Shown: positions 51,200 to 60,085, counted from the stretch's first letter. The stretch is 64,000 bases of DNA from Micromonospora lupini (GCF_026342015.1 NZ_JAPENL010000002.1:253001-317000), one strand, 5' to 3'. Translations and numbers: made by a program. The notes: generated by a model not told the origin, from the letters alone.

Positions 51200-52378
51200 T
51201 CAGCGGCGGGCGACCCCGTCGCGGCGGGCCGCTTCGGCGACGGCCTCGGCGACGGCCGGGGCGACGCGCGGATCGAGCGGCGACGGGACGATCGCGTCGG
51301 CGGTCAGCGACTCGGCCACCACGCCGGCGATGGCGTCGGCGGCGGCGACCTTCATCCCCTCGGTGATCCGGGTGGCCCGCGCGTCCAACGCGCCGCGGAA
51401 CACGCCGGGGAAGGCCAGCACGTTGTTGATCTGGTTGGGATAGTCGCTGCGCCCGGTGGCGACCACCGCGACGTGCCGGGCGGCCACCTCGGGGTGCACC
51501 TCCGGGGTCGGGTTGGCCAGCGCGAACACGATGCCGCCCGGTGCCATCCGAGCGACGGCCGCCTCGGGGATCTGCCCGCCGGAGACCCCGATCAGCACGT
51601 CCGCGTCGCGCAGCGCCTCGGTGATGTCGCCCTGACGGCCGTCGGCGTTGGTGCTCGCGGCCAGCTCGGCCTTGGTGCCGGTCAGCTCAGCGCGGTGCCG
51701 GCCGATGATCCCCTTGGAGTCGCACACGACCACCTGGTCGGGGTCGACCCCACCGGCGATGAGCATCTTCGTCACCGCCACGCCGGCCGCGCCCGCGCCG
51801 CTCACCGCCACCCGCAGGTCACCGAGCTTGCGATCGAGCAGGGTGGCGGCATTGCGCAGCGCGGCGAGCACCACGATTGCCGTGCCGTGCTGGTCGTCGT
51901 GGAAGACCGGGATGTCCAGCGCCTCGTCGAGTCGCCGCTCCACCTCGAAGCAGCGCGGCGCGCTGATGTCCTCCAGATTGATCCCGCCGAACGACGGGGC
52001 CAGCGCCCGCACCACCGCGACGATCTCGTCCACGTCCTGGGTGTCCAGGCAGACCGGCACCGCGTCCACCCCCGCGAACTGCTTGAACAGCACCGCCTTG
52101 CCCTCCATCACCGGCAGCGCGGCGCGCGGGCCGATGTTGCCGAGCCCGAGCACCGCCGACCCGTCGGTGACCACGGCGACGGCGTGCGACGCCCACGTGT
52201 AGTCGTCGGCCAGGGCGGGGTCGGCGGCAATGGCCTCACACACCCGGGCGACACCAGGGGTGTACGCGAGGGAGAGGTCCTCGCGACTGGTGAGCGGGAC
52301 CGTCGAGGCGACGGCCATCTTGCCGCCCAGGTGCAGTTGGAAGACGGGATCAGCGGGGTCCACGGTGGACGAAGACAT
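51200..52378 (-). CDS. NAD(P)-dependent malic enzyme
   Basis: A 392-residue short-form malic enzyme decarboxylating malate to pyruvate. Y-T-P-G-V-A-R-V-C-E supplies the catalytic tyrosine, E-G-K-A-V-L-F-K the lysine, D-D-Q-H-G-T-A the metal ligands, and S-G-A-G-A-A-G-V-A the NAD(P) site. There is no C-terminal phosphotransacetylase domain. ATG 52378 is taken as the start since homology begins near F-Q-L-H-L-G-G-K. It links the TCA cycle to pyruvate. Confidence 0.92.
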   Translation of the reverse strand: MSSSTVDPADPVFQLHLGGKMAVASTVPLTSREDLSLAYTPGVARVCEAIAADPALADDYTWASHAVAVVTDGSAVLGLGNIGPRAALPVMEGKAVLFKQFAGVDAVPVCLDTQDVDEIVAVVRALAPSFGGINLEDISAPRCFEVERRLDEALDIPVFHDDQHGTAIVVLAALRNAATLLDRKLGDLRVAVSGAGAAGVAVTKMLIAGGVDPDQVVVCDSKGIIGRHRAELTGTKAELAASTNADGRQGDITEALRDADVLIGVSGGQIPEAAVARMAPGGIVFALANPTPEVHPEVAARHVAVVATGRSDYPNQINNVLAFPGVFRGALDARATRITEGMKVAAADAIAGVVAESLTADAIVPSPLDPRVAPAVAEAVAEAARRDGVARR

Positions 52379-52522
52379 GGCGGTGACTCCAGGATCTGTC
52401 GAGCAGATGTGAGGCGGCCGGGCCGGCCGCGAGGTGGGCGGCGAGCGGTGGCACGCGGTGCGGGGGTCACCCGGGCACTTTCCGAGCATAGTGTCGGCAC
52501 TGCCCCTCGGATGTGAGCAGGG

Positions 52523-52888
52523 TCATAACGGCCGACGGGGCACCCGTCCGGGGCGGGGCCAGTAGCGGAACACCACCCTCGCGCGCACGTCGGCCACCCC
52601 GTACGCCCGGGAGTCGTCGGTGACCAGATCGTTGTCGCCGCGCAGCCACCAGCCGCCGTCCTGCGGACGTACCGCCCGCTTCACGACCAGCAGCTCGGGA
52701 CGCGTCCGGAAGACGGCTACCACCACGTCACCGGGTCGGATCGGGCGTCCACCCGAGCGGACCAGCACCGCGTCGCCGTGTCGCAGCGTCGGCGCCATGG
52801 ACGGACCGGTCACCGAGACGGGCGTCAACGGCCCGCGCAGACGCGGTGCCTCCGGCGGGTGATCGGCGCGCACTGGTTTCACCTCCAT
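52523..52888 (-). CDS. sodX: nickel-type superoxide dismutase maturation protease
   Basis: A 121-residue S26-family signal-peptidase-like protease with S30 (T-G-P-S-M-A-P) and K70 (V-V-K-R-A) as the Ser-Lys dyad and a G-D-N motif further on. It lacks a membrane segment. Divergent to sodN, it should remove the short SodN propeptide to expose the nickel-binding histidine. The ATG has no clear ribosome site. Confidence 0.92.
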   Translation of the reverse strand: MEVKPVRADHPPEAPRLRGPLTPVSVTGPSMAPTLRHGDAVLVRSGGRPIRPGDVVVAVFRTRPELLVVKRAVRPQDGGWWLRGDNDLVTDDSRAYGVADVRARVVFRYWPRPGRVPRRPL

Positions 52889-52923
52889 CCGGTTCGGGGA
52901 GCATTCCCAGGAGTAATGTCGCC

Positions 52924-52938
52924 TTTGATCATCGCAAA
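52924..52938. promoter_or_regulatory. TTTGATCATCGCAAA, candidate metal-regulator site
   Basis: An imperfect inverted repeat with TTTG/CAAA ends between the divergent sodX and sodN starts. Nickel-responsive Nur (a Fur relative) controls sodN in Streptomyces, so a Nur-type role is possible but unproven. Confidence 0.3.
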
Positions 52939-52957
52939 CTTCCCATGGAGGATCCCG

Positions 52958-53362
52958 ATGCGACTTCCGCGCATCCTTGCGCCCCGCGTCACCGCGAGCG
53001 CTCACTGCGACCTGCCGTGCGGCGTCTACGACCCGGCCCAGGCCCGGATCGAGGCCGAGTCGGTCAAAATGATCTGCGAGAAGTACCAGGCGAACACCGA
53101 CCCGGAGTTCCGCACCCGAGCGGTCATCATCAAGGAGCAGCGCGCCGAGCTGGTCAAGCACCACCTGTGGGTGCTCTGGACCGACTACTTCAAGGCGCCG
53201 CACTTCGAGAAGTACCCGAACCTGCACACCCTGTTCAACGAGGCCACCAAGCTCGCCGGCGCCACTGGCGTCAAGGGCAGCCTCGACCCGGCCACCGCCG
53301 ACAAGCTCCTCGCGAAGATCGACGAGATCGCGAAGATCTTCTGGGAGACCAAGAAGGCGTGA
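52958..53362 (+). CDS. sodN: nickel superoxide dismutase
   Basis: A 134-residue SodN. A 15-residue propeptide precedes the nickel hook H16-C17-D18-L-P-C21-G, whose His, two Cys and backbone bind nickel after cleavage. A four-helix bundle follows. The enzyme dismutates superoxide in the cytoplasm. GGAGG (52947-52951) lies 6 nt before the ATG. The start of the acetyltransferase gene overlaps the stop. Confidence 0.96.
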   Translation: MRLPRILAPRVTASAHCDLPCGVYDPAQARIEAESVKMICEKYQANTDPEFRTRAVIIKEQRAELVKHHLWVLWTDYFKAPHFEKYPNLHTLFNEATKLAGATGVKGSLDPATADKLLAKIDEIAKIFWETKKA

Positions 53363-53937
53363 CCCACCCGGTCACACCGACGATCCGGCCGGTACGTCCC
53401 CAGGACGTGCCGGCCGTCGTCGCCATGGTGCACGAGCTGGCGGCGTACGAACGCGCCCCCGACGAGTGCCACCTCACCACCGAGCAGCTCACCGCGGCGC
53501 TGTTCCCGACTGCTCCAGGTCCCGGCGCGGCGTCGGACGGGCCGAGCTGGAGTGGTCGGGCGACCGCCCCGGCGCTCTTCGGCCACGTCGCGGTCGACGA
53601 GCGCGATCAGCCGATCGGCTTCGCCCTGTGGTTTCTCAACTTCTCCACCTGGGCCGGCGTGCACGGCATCTACCTGGAGGACCTCTACGTCTCCCCGGCC
53701 GCCCGGGGCACCGGCGCGGGCCGGCTGCTGCTCGCCACGCTTGCCGACATCTGCGTACGACGGGGCTACCGACGGCTGGAGTGGTGGATGATCGACTGGA
53801 ATCCCGCAGCAGGTTTCTACGCCTCCATCGGCGCCGAGCAGATGAGCGAGTGGGTCCCCTACCGGCTCAGCGGTGCCGCGTTGCGCGGCCTGGCCGCTCA
53901 GGCGGAGGCGGCCGCCGACACGCGCCCGAACGACTGA
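53359..53937 (+). CDS. GNAT N-acetyltransferase (diamine acetyltransferase-like)
   Basis: A 192-residue GNAT with the acetyl-CoA loop R-G-T-G-A-G-R (motif A) and the L-E-D-L-Y-V-S-P strand, followed by W-N-P-A-A-G-F-Y. It resembles spermidine/diamine acetyltransferases, with an inserted polar segment near residue 50. GTG 53359 overlaps the sodN stop (GTGA), so it is co-transcribed with sodN. Confidence 0.87.
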   Translation: MTHPVTPTIRPVRPQDVPAVVAMVHELAAYERAPDECHLTTEQLTAALFPTAPGPGAASDGPSWSGRATAPALFGHVAVDERDQPIGFALWFLNFSTWAGVHGIYLEDLYVSPAARGTGAGRLLLATLADICVRRGYRRLEWWMIDWNPAAGFYASIGAEQMSEWVPYRLSGAALRGLAAQAEAAADTRPND

Positions 53938-53969
53938 CCGGGTAGAGTCCCCGACCGGGGGGATGAGGC

Positions 53970-54377
53970 GTGACTCAACTGACCGGCCAGCCAGCGACCG
54001 ACGACGACGTGGTGCACCTCACGGTGCCCGCCGACGGCGGTTACCTCGGCGTGCTCCGCACCGCCACCGCCGGTCTCGCGGCGCGGTTGCAGTTCGCGCT
54101 CGACGAGATCGAGGATCTGCGGATCGCTGTCGACGAGGCGTGCGCGATGCTGCTCGCCATCGCCACCCGCGACGCCGAGTTGGAGTGCCGATTCTCGGTC
54201 ACCAACGACGCGCTGACCGTCGAGGTGACAGTGCCTACCGTGCGCGGGGCGACGCTGCCCGCCGAGTCGTCCTTCGCCTGGAAGGTGCTCACCGCGCTGA
54301 CCACGTCGGCGTCCGCCACGGCCACCGACGGCCGGGCGACGATCTCGTTGCTCACCCGCCGCTCCGGCGGCTACTGA
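53970..54377 (+). CDS. anti-sigma-factor-type ATP-binding protein (HATPase_c)
   Basis: A 135-residue GHKL ATPase domain like RsbW/SpoIIAB, with R-I-A-V-D-E-A-C-A as the N-box. The later G-box is degenerate. Such proteins sequester stress sigma factors or antagonists, but no sigma-factor gene is adjacent. GGGGGGATGAGG supplies the ribosome site for the GTG start. Confidence 0.8.
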   Translation: MTQLTGQPATDDDVVHLTVPADGGYLGVLRTATAGLAARLQFALDEIEDLRIAVDEACAMLLAIATRDAELECRFSVTNDALTVEVTVPTVRGATLPAESSFAWKVLTALTTSASATATDGRATISLLTRRSGGY

Positions 54378-54499
54378 CCGACGCGCGACGCCTCCCCCGG
54401 CCGGACCGGGCAGGCAGGCGCAGCCGTCGTGACCTCCAGCGGTGCCCGCCCGGCGGGGGCACTCGAAGCGGGTCCGCGTTTCGCCGCCCGCCGCCCGGG

Positions 54500-54889
54500 T
54501 CACTCGAAGCCGAGGGCCTTCGTCGTGGGCGGGCTGACGAGCAGCCAGCCGACGCCCAGGCCGAGCACCATGAGCGGGACGCCCAGCCAGCCCAGGCCGC
54601 CCTGGATCATGAACCAGCCGATCGGCAGCAGCATGAGCTGAAGGACGATCGCGGGGGCCCGCGCGCCGGCCTGTCGACGCAGCAGCGCCCGGCCGAGCGC
54701 CCAGAGCGCGACGGCCGCCCCGACGGCGAACGCGGTCACCAGCAACGCCGACGCGAGGTCGGTGGTGGTGGCGGTGAGGTCGGCCCAGACCAGCCAGACC
54801 GCGATCAGCCCGACGGCGACCGCCTCCGCCCACAGCAGCCGTACCGCCCAGCGGAGGGTGACGGGAATCGGGGCCGAGTCGATGGTCAC
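54500..54889 (-). CDS. small polytopic membrane protein
   Basis: A 129-residue protein with four hydrophobic helices (about 18-38, 45-63, 75-95 and 98-118) and short loops; no domain recognised. The start is uncertain: GTG 54889 lies 7 nt after a TATCGT box (leaderless-like) and GTG 54898 is upstream. It is divergent from the lipid kinase, so the two share a promoter region. Confidence 0.65.
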   Translation of the reverse strand: MTIDSAPIPVTLRWAVRLLWAEAVAVGLIAVWLVWADLTATTTDLASALLVTAFAVGAAVALWALGRALLRRQAGARAPAIVLQLMLLPIGWFMIQGGLGWLGVPLMVLGLGVGWLLVSPPTTKALGFE

Positions 54890-54932
54890 GCGCGCCACGA
54901 TACCCGGGCTACCGAGAGGTACAGTGCCGCCC

Positions 54933-55883
54933 ATGCGGGCCGTCCTGGTGGTCAATCCGAAGGCCACCACCACCAGCGAACGCAGCCGGGACGTGCTTGT
55001 CCGGGCGCTGCGCAGTGAAGTCGACCTCAGTGTGCGTTACACCCGTCGCCGGGGGCACGCCATGGCGCTGGCCCGGGAGGCCGCCGCCGAGGGGGTCGAT
55101 CTCGTCGTCACCCTGGGTGGTGACGGCACCGTGAACGAGGTGGTGAACGGCCTGATGACCGCCGAACCACCGGCCGGCGCCGAGGGCGCCTCGATGGCCG
55201 ACCGGCTGCCGGCGCTGGCCACCGTGCCGGGCGGTTCGACGAATGTGTTCGCCCGCGCGCTGGGCCTGCCCCGGGAATGGCCGGAGGCGACCAGCATGAT
55301 CCTCGAAGGGCTGCGCCTGGGCCGGCAGCGCACGGTCGGGCTGGGCCGAGCGGACGACCGCTACTTCACCTTCTGCGCCGGCTTCGGCCTGGACGCCGCG
55401 GTGATCCACCGGGTGGAGCAGGCCCGGCGGAAGGGTCGGGTCTCCACCCCCGGGCTCTACCTGCGCTCGATCATGGGCCAGTACTTCTTCGCCTCGGACC
55501 GGCGGCACCCGGCGATCAGCCTGGAGCGTCCGGGCGAGCCGGTGGAGGGCGAGCTGGCCACTGTCATCATCCAGAACACGGCCCCGTGGACGTACCTGGG
55601 CGACCGTGAGATCAACCCGAACCCGTCGGCGTCGTTCGACCTCGGGCTCGACGTGTTGGCGTTGCGTCAGCTCCGGGTGGCTAGCACAACACGGACAGTG
55701 ACGCAGTTCGCATCCCGCAAGCCGGATCCGCGTGGACGTCAGGTGTTACGACTCCATGACACGGCGGAGTTCACCCTGCTCTCCAGCCGTCCGCAGGCGT
55801 TCCAGCTCGACGGCGACTATCTTGGCGAGCGGGAGAAAGTCAGATTCGCATCCATTCCGGCCGCACTCAGAGTAATCTGCTAG
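54933..55883 (+). CDS. diacylglycerol/lipid kinase family protein
   Basis: A 316-residue lipid kinase with V-V-N-P-K-A at the start, L-G-G-D-G-T-V-N-E-V-V-N-G-L for ATP binding, and P-G-G-S-T-N-V-F-A-R. It would phosphorylate diacylglycerol or another lipid at the membrane. ATG 54933 is the natural family start, with TACAGT 7 nt upstream and no ribosome site. Confidence 0.9.
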   Translation: MRAVLVVNPKATTTSERSRDVLVRALRSEVDLSVRYTRRRGHAMALAREAAAEGVDLVVTLGGDGTVNEVVNGLMTAEPPAGAEGASMADRLPALATVPGGSTNVFARALGLPREWPEATSMILEGLRLGRQRTVGLGRADDRYFTFCAGFGLDAAVIHRVEQARRKGRVSTPGLYLRSIMGQYFFASDRRHPAISLERPGEPVEGELATVIIQNTAPWTYLGDREINPNPSASFDLGLDVLALRQLRVASTTRTVTQFASRKPDPRGRQVLRLHDTAEFTLLSSRPQAFQLDGDYLGEREKVRFASIPAALRVIC

Positions 55884-56330
55884 GTCTCGGGTACTGCCCT
55901 TGGTCGACGCGGCACCGCAACCGCAACGACGGGTGCCGCCACACCGAGGGGCAGGTGCCGGAAATGTCAGCAATGTCACGCGGACTGTACTATATTGATC
56001 CTCGACTGTGGCACGGCGGGTAACCAGGAACGCACTGGAACCCGGACAAATGGGTTGTGGGCTTGCTCACCGCCCGGAGTTTTTCCGAGCGTCACCCTTG
56101 ACATCACGAGAGTTCGTGAAAGTATTCACAAGCGGACTTGAGTTACCGGGACATTGCCTGGATATGCTCGTCAGGTTGAGCTGTTCCAGCAGGTCCCCGG
56201 CGCTGAACGCCTGCTCACGCACTGCCGAATGGACGGACGCTAACTGTCACCATCGGCACTGCTGATGCATATAGGAAAAGCACGACAAGCAATTGTTCGC
56301 CACCCATCCAGAATGAGGAGTGTTGCCGCC
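55884..56330. promoter_or_regulatory. whiB1 upstream region
   Basis: These 447 bp are less GC-rich than their surroundings. They hold a TATATT at about 55991, the element TTGACA (56098-56103) with an A/T-rich candidate -10 about 17-19 bp later, TTGAGT (56138-56143) with GATATG 17 bp later, and a CRP-like site. One open frame (56008-56265) has no coding character. The whiB1 leader is therefore probably long. Confidence 0.5.
56115..56130. promoter_or_regulatory. CRP-like site CGTGA-N6-TCACA
   Basis: Matches the TGTGA-N6-TCACA consensus with one difference and contains the perfect palindrome GTGAA-AGTA-TTCAC. M. tuberculosis CRP (Rv3676) regulates whiB1 through such sites. Confidence 0.55.
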
Positions 56331-56588
56331 ATGGACTGGCGTCACCATAGTGTCTGCCGCGACGAGGACCCGGAGCTGTTCTTCCCGATCGGGACGTCCG
56401 GACCGGCTCTCCTGCAAGTCGAACAGGCAAAGGCCGTCTGCAGGCGCTGCTCCGTGACCGACCAGTGCCTGCAGTGGGCGCTCGAGTCCGGTCAGGACGC
56501 CGGCGTCTGGGGCGGGATGAGCGAGGAGGAGCGGCGCGCTGTGAAGCGGCGCGGCGGCCTCCGGGTGCTGCGCGCTCACTCCGCCTGA
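56331..56588 (+). CDS. whiB1: WhiB-family iron-sulfur regulator WhiB1
   Basis: An 85-residue Wbl protein with the four cluster cysteines C9, C37, C40 and C46 spaced as in WhiB1. G-V-W-G-G-M, the sigma-factor-binding turn, and a basic C-terminal A-V-K-R-R-G-G tail follow. It carries a nitric-oxide-sensitive [4Fe-4S] cluster, binds region 4 of the principal sigma factor and is essential in mycobacteria. ATG 56331 has GAGGAG 10 nt upstream. Confidence 0.95.
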   Translation: MDWRHHSVCRDEDPELFFPIGTSGPALLQVEQAKAVCRRCSVTDQCLQWALESGQDAGVWGGMSEEERRAVKRRGGLRVLRAHSA

Positions 56589-56610
56589 TTCCCCCAACGA
56601 CACAGCCGCA

Positions 56611-56638
56611 CGCCCCGGCGGGTCCGCCTGCCGGGGCG
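56611..56638. terminator. hairpin between whiB1 and CbiX-like gene
   Basis: CGCCCCGGC (56611-56619) with GCCGGGGCG (56630-56638), extended inward by three more pairs including one wobble, loop TCCG. Confidence 0.8.
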
Positions 56639-56671
56639 TACTGCTGTCCCGAGCTGCCGGCGCCCGAACCG

Positions 56672-57475
56672 TCAGCCCGTCGGCGCCAGCGCGCCCCGGT
56701 CGTCGACCCGGCGTAGCACCAGCTCGGCCAACTCGGGCGCATCAGTCAACGGGGCCGCCACCGCCACCGCGCCGGCAGCCCGAGCCGACTCGGCCACGGC
56801 GTCGTGGAACAGGCCGGGCGCGAGGAAGTACGCGGACACCGCCACCCGTCGCGCGCCGGCCGCCCGCAGCCGGGTGACCGCAACACCTGTCGTCGGCGGG
56901 GCCGCCGAGGCGTACGACACCCGGCAGGGCACCCCGAACTCCGCGCCGAGCGCGTCGGCCACCCGGCCCACCGAACCGCGCGCCCGCGCGTCCCGGGTGC
57001 CCGCGGCGGCCAGCACCAGCGCGTCGAAGCGCCCCGGGTCGACCTCGCCGAGCCGACGGCGCAGCCCCGCCAGCAACGCCGGCGCCACAGTTCCGTCCGC
57101 CGGGCCGAGCACGTCGGTCACCCGTACCGCAAGTGGGGGGCCGGTCTCCGTCGCGGCGGCGACGGCCGCCGGAATGTCCACCCGATTGTGGTACGCGGCG
57201 GTCAGCAGCAGTGGCACGACCACCGCGCGCCGATGCCCGGCGTGGGCCAGCATGCGCAGCACGTCGGTCGGGCCCGGCTCGGTGTGGTCCAGCCAGCTCG
57301 CCCACACCGACAGACCGGGCCGGACGGCCGACACCGCCCGGGCCAGCGCCCGGGTGGCCTCGGCCGCTCGTGGATCCCGGCTGCCGTGTGCGACAAGCAC
57401 CACCGGGGCCGCCCCGCCGGCCGCGTCGGGGCCGGTCGGGGTCGTCGATGACGGGATCAGACGTGCAGCCCGCAC
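56672..57475 (-). CDS. sirohydrochlorin chelatase/CbiX-like protein
   Basis: A 267-residue protein of the CbiX/SirB chelatase family, with a metal-ligand histidine in L-V-A-H-G-S-R-D near residue 27 and a repeated second domain containing V-A-V-S-A-Y-F-L-A-P-G. It may insert iron into sirohydrochlorin to make siroheme for the sulfite reductase of the same operon. GTG 57475 overlaps the end of cysH by 19 bp. Confidence 0.85.
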   Translation of the reverse strand: MRAARLIPSSTTPTGPDAAGGAAPVVLVAHGSRDPRAAEATRALARAVSAVRPGLSVWASWLDHTEPGPTDVLRMLAHAGHRRAVVVPLLLTAAYHNRVDIPAAVAAATETGPPLAVRVTDVLGPADGTVAPALLAGLRRRLGEVDPGRFDALVLAAAGTRDARARGSVGRVADALGAEFGVPCRVSYASAAPPTTGVAVTRLRAAGARRVAVSAYFLAPGLFHDAVAESARAAGAVAVAAPLTDAPELAELVLRRVDDRGALAPTG

Positions 57476-58218
57476 TCGGTCTTCTCGAACATGGCCCACC
57501 GGCCGGCCCGCGGGTCCTCGCCGGCCTTCGTCCGTCGGGTGCACGGCCAGCAGCCGATCGAGCCGTAGCCCTGCTTGAACAGCTCGTTGACCGGGACGTT
57601 CCAGCGGGCGATGTAGGCGTCCACATCCTGCTGCGACCAGGCCGCGATCGGGTTGACCTTGACCTTGCCGCGCCGCGCGTCGAACGTCACCACAGGCGTG
57701 TTGGCGCGGGTCGGCGACTCGTCCCGGCGCAGGCCGGCGGCCCAGGCGTCGTACCCGGACAGCGCCCGCTCCAGCGGCTCCACCTTGCGCAGCTGGCAGC
57801 AGTCGTCCGGCGACTTGTTGAACAGTCGCGGGCCGTACTGGCCGTCCTGCTGGCCGACGGTGAGCCGGGGCCGGATGGACCGGACGTTCACCGGCAGCGT
57901 CCGGGCCACCTCGTCGCGGACCCGCAGCGTCTCCGGGAAGTGCAGACCGGTGTCGAGGAAGACCACGTCCACGCCCGGGGCCACCCGGGACACCAGGTGG
58001 GCCAGGACGGCGTCGGCCATCGAGCTGGTCACGCAGAAGCGGTCACCGAAGGTCTGCGCCGCCCAGCCGGCGATCTCCAGGGCGGGGGCGCCCTCCAGGT
58101 CGCGAGCGGCCTGCTCGGCAAGCGTCCGCAGCTCGTCCGGGCCGCGCCCGGCCGGGTCGGTCGACGTCTGCGCGCCCGGGCCGACCAGGCGCAGGCTCGC
58201 GGCGGACACGAGGCTCAT
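57457..58218 (-). CDS. cysH: adenylyl/phosphoadenylyl-sulfate reductase
   Basis: A 253-residue reductase. C-C-Q-L-R-K and G-C-W-P-C-T provide the four cysteines of a [4Fe-4S] cluster, marking it as the APS-reducing type common in actinobacteria despite the usual PAPS annotation. The catalytic cysteine is in E-C-G-L-H at the C-terminus. It makes sulfite for SirA. It overlaps the zinc-ribbon gene by ATGA. Confidence 0.93.
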   Translation of the reverse strand: MSLVSAASLRLVGPGAQTSTDPAGRGPDELRTLAEQAARDLEGAPALEIAGWAAQTFGDRFCVTSSMADAVLAHLVSRVAPGVDVVFLDTGLHFPETLRVRDEVARTLPVNVRSIRPRLTVGQQDGQYGPRLFNKSPDDCCQLRKVEPLERALSGYDAWAAGLRRDESPTRANTPVVTFDARRGKVKVNPIAAWSQQDVDAYIARWNVPVNELFKQGYGSIGCWPCTRRTKAGEDPRAGRWAMFEKTECGLHV

Positions 58219-58376
58219 CGGGTCACCGCCCGGGAGAGCAGCCCGGTGAACTTCACCGAGAAGACCCGTGCGCAGGCGTGGCACTCCCAGGCGCCGTGCC
58301 CCGCCTCGTGCGGCCGCAGATCCTCCTCGCCGCAGTACGGGCAGTACAGGGGTGCCGCTCGGTTCTCGCTGCTCAC
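58215..58376 (-). CDS. small zinc-ribbon protein between sirA and cysH
   Basis: A 53-residue protein with C-P-Y-C-G and C-H-A-C-A, a rubredoxin-like zinc ribbon, overlapping both neighbours by 4 bp (GTGA with sirA, ATGA with cysH). It is usual in actinobacterial sulfite-reductase operons. It could serve as an electron carrier or a chaperone, but no function is established. Confidence 0.8.
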   Translation of the reverse strand: MSSENRAAPLYCPYCGEEDLRPHEAGHGAWECHACARVFSVKFTGLLSRAVTR

Positions 58377-60085
58377 CGCAGTTCCTCCTCGTCGACTCTG
58401 ATCACCCAGTTGGCGAACGTCTCGCCCGCGCTCCGCCCGGCCAGGTAGCGACGGGCCAGCCGTTCCACGTACTCCGGAAGCTCTTCGGCAGTGGTCTTCA
58501 GGCCGCGCAGCTTGCGGCCGAAACCGGCGGTCTGGCCCTGGGCCATGCCCAGGCCGCCGCCCAGGTGCACCTGGAAGCCCTCGACCTGTCGGCCGTCCGG
58601 GCCGACCACCAGCTGACCCTTGAGGCCGATGTCGGCGACCTGGGTGCGGGCGCACGCGTTCGGGCAGCCGTTGATGTGGATCGAGATGTCCGCGTCGAAG
58701 TCGCGCAGCCGCTGCTCCAGCCGGGCCACCAGCTCCTCGCCGCGGGCCTTCGTCTCGACGATTGCCAGCTTGCAGTACTCGATGCCGGTGCACGCCATCG
58801 TGCCGCGTCGCCAGGCCGACGGCCGGGCCTCCAGCCCGATCCCGCGCAGCGCGTCGACAAGCGACTCCGTCCGCTCCGACGGCACGTCGAGCACCAGCAG
58901 TTTCTGGTACGGGGTGAGCCGCACCCGGTCACTGCCGTGCGCCTCGACCACGTCTGCCAGTTGGGCGAGCTGCCCACCGGAGACCCGCCCGACCACCGGG
59001 GCGGCGCCCACGTAGTGCCGCCCGTCGGCCTGCTCGTGCACGCCCACGTGGTCGACAGGCTTCGCCGGCAGCTCCGGCGCCGGACCGTCGAGCAGCGTAC
59101 GGCCCAGGTACTCCTTCTCCAGGACCTCCCGGAACCGCTCCACGCCCCAGTCGGCCACCAGGAACTTCAGCCGGGCCCGGTTGCGCAGCCTGCGGTAGCC
59201 GTAGTCGCGGAAGATCCCGACCACGCCGGCCCACACGTCCGGGACCTCGGCCAGCGGCACCCAGACACCGAGCCGCTTGGCGAGCATCGGGTTGGTGGAC
59301 AGACCCCCACCGACCCAGACGTCGAAGCCGGGGCCGTGCTCGGGGTGGTCGACACCGAGGAGAGCGATGTCGTTCGACTCGTACGGGGTGTCGACCAGCC
59401 AGGAGATGGACGTCTTGAACTTGCGGGGCAGGTTGGAGAACTGCTTGTCGCCGACGTACCGGGCGACGATCTCGTCGATCGCCGGGGTCGGGTCGAGCAG
59501 CTCGTCGCGGGCCACCCCGGCGACCGGGCTGCCCAGCACGATCCGTGGGCAGTCGCCGCACGCCTCGGTGGTCTGCAGGCCGACCGACTCCAGCCGACGC
59601 CAGATCTCCGGCATGTCCTCGACGCGGATCCAGTGGAACTGGATGTTCTGCCGGTCGGTGATGTCGGCGGTGTCCCGGGCGAACTCCCGGGAGATGTCCG
59701 CGATCACCCGCAGCTGGGCCAGGCTGAGCTGACCGCCGTCGATGCGGACCCGGAGCATGAAGAACTCGTCCTCCAGCTCGTGCGGCTCCAGCACTGCGGT
59801 ACGCCCGCCGTCGATGCCCGCCTTGCGCTGGGTGTAGAGGCCCCACCAGCGGAAACGACCGCGCAGATCCTGCGGGTCGATGGAGGCGAAGCCGCGGTGC
59901 GCGTAGATGTTCTCGATCCGGGCCCGGACGTTGAGCGGGTCGTCGTCCTTCTTGATCCGCTCGTTGGGGTTGAGCGGCTCGCGGTGGCCGAGCGCCCACT
60001 GACCCTCACCCCGTGGCTTGCGCGGCGCTCGGGCCGGGCGAGCCGTCGGGTCCTCGGAACGGGCCGGGATGCTGCTGACCGCCAT
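58373..60085 (-). CDS. sirA: ferredoxin-dependent sulfite reductase
   Basis: A 570-residue siroheme/[4Fe-4S] enzyme reducing sulfite to sulfide. Cluster and siroheme cysteines lie in A-C-T-G-I-E-Y-C-K and G-C-P-N-A-C-A-R-T, with G-D-C-P-R and a parasite-type N-terminal half carrying R-G-R-F-R-W-W-G-L-Y. GGAGG lies 8 nt before ATG 60085 and is partly enclosed by the leader RNA structure described at 60097. Confidence 0.94.
   Translation of the reverse strand: MAVSSIPARSEDPTARPARAPRKPRGEGQWALGHREPLNPNERIKKDDDPLNVRARIENIYAHRGFASIDPQDLRGRFRWWGLYTQRKAGIDGGRTAVLEPHELEDEFFMLRVRIDGGQLSLAQLRVIADISREFARDTADITDRQNIQFHWIRVEDMPEIWRRLESVGLQTTEACGDCPRIVLGSPVAGVARDELLDPTPAIDEIVARYVGDKQFSNLPRKFKTSISWLVDTPYESNDIALLGVDHPEHGPGFDVWVGGGLSTNPMLAKRLGVWVPLAEVPDVWAGVVGIFRDYGYRRLRNRARLKFLVADWGVERFREVLEKEYLGRTLLDGPAPELPAKPVDHVGVHEQADGRHYVGAAPVVGRVSGGQLAQLADVVEAHGSDRVRLTPYQKLLVLDVPSERTESLVDALRGIGLEARPSAWRRGTMACTGIEYCKLAIVETKARGEELVARLEQRLRDFDADISIHINGCPNACARTQVADIGLKGQLVVGPDGRQVEGFQVHLGGGLGMAQGQTAGFGRKLRGLKTTAEELPEYVERLARRYLAGRSAGETFANWVIRVDEEELR

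Noticed and set aside
56008..56265. An 85-codon open frame in the whiB1 upstream region
   Set aside because: Sits in promoter DNA of lower GC, has no ribosome site and no resemblance to any family; the regulatory elements explain the region better.
58215..58793. A longer 192-codon version of the small zinc-ribbon gene
   Set aside because: The extra N-terminal part lies antisense-free but out of frame inside sirA and is shadow sequence; the GTG overlapping the sirA stop gives the expected 53-residue protein.
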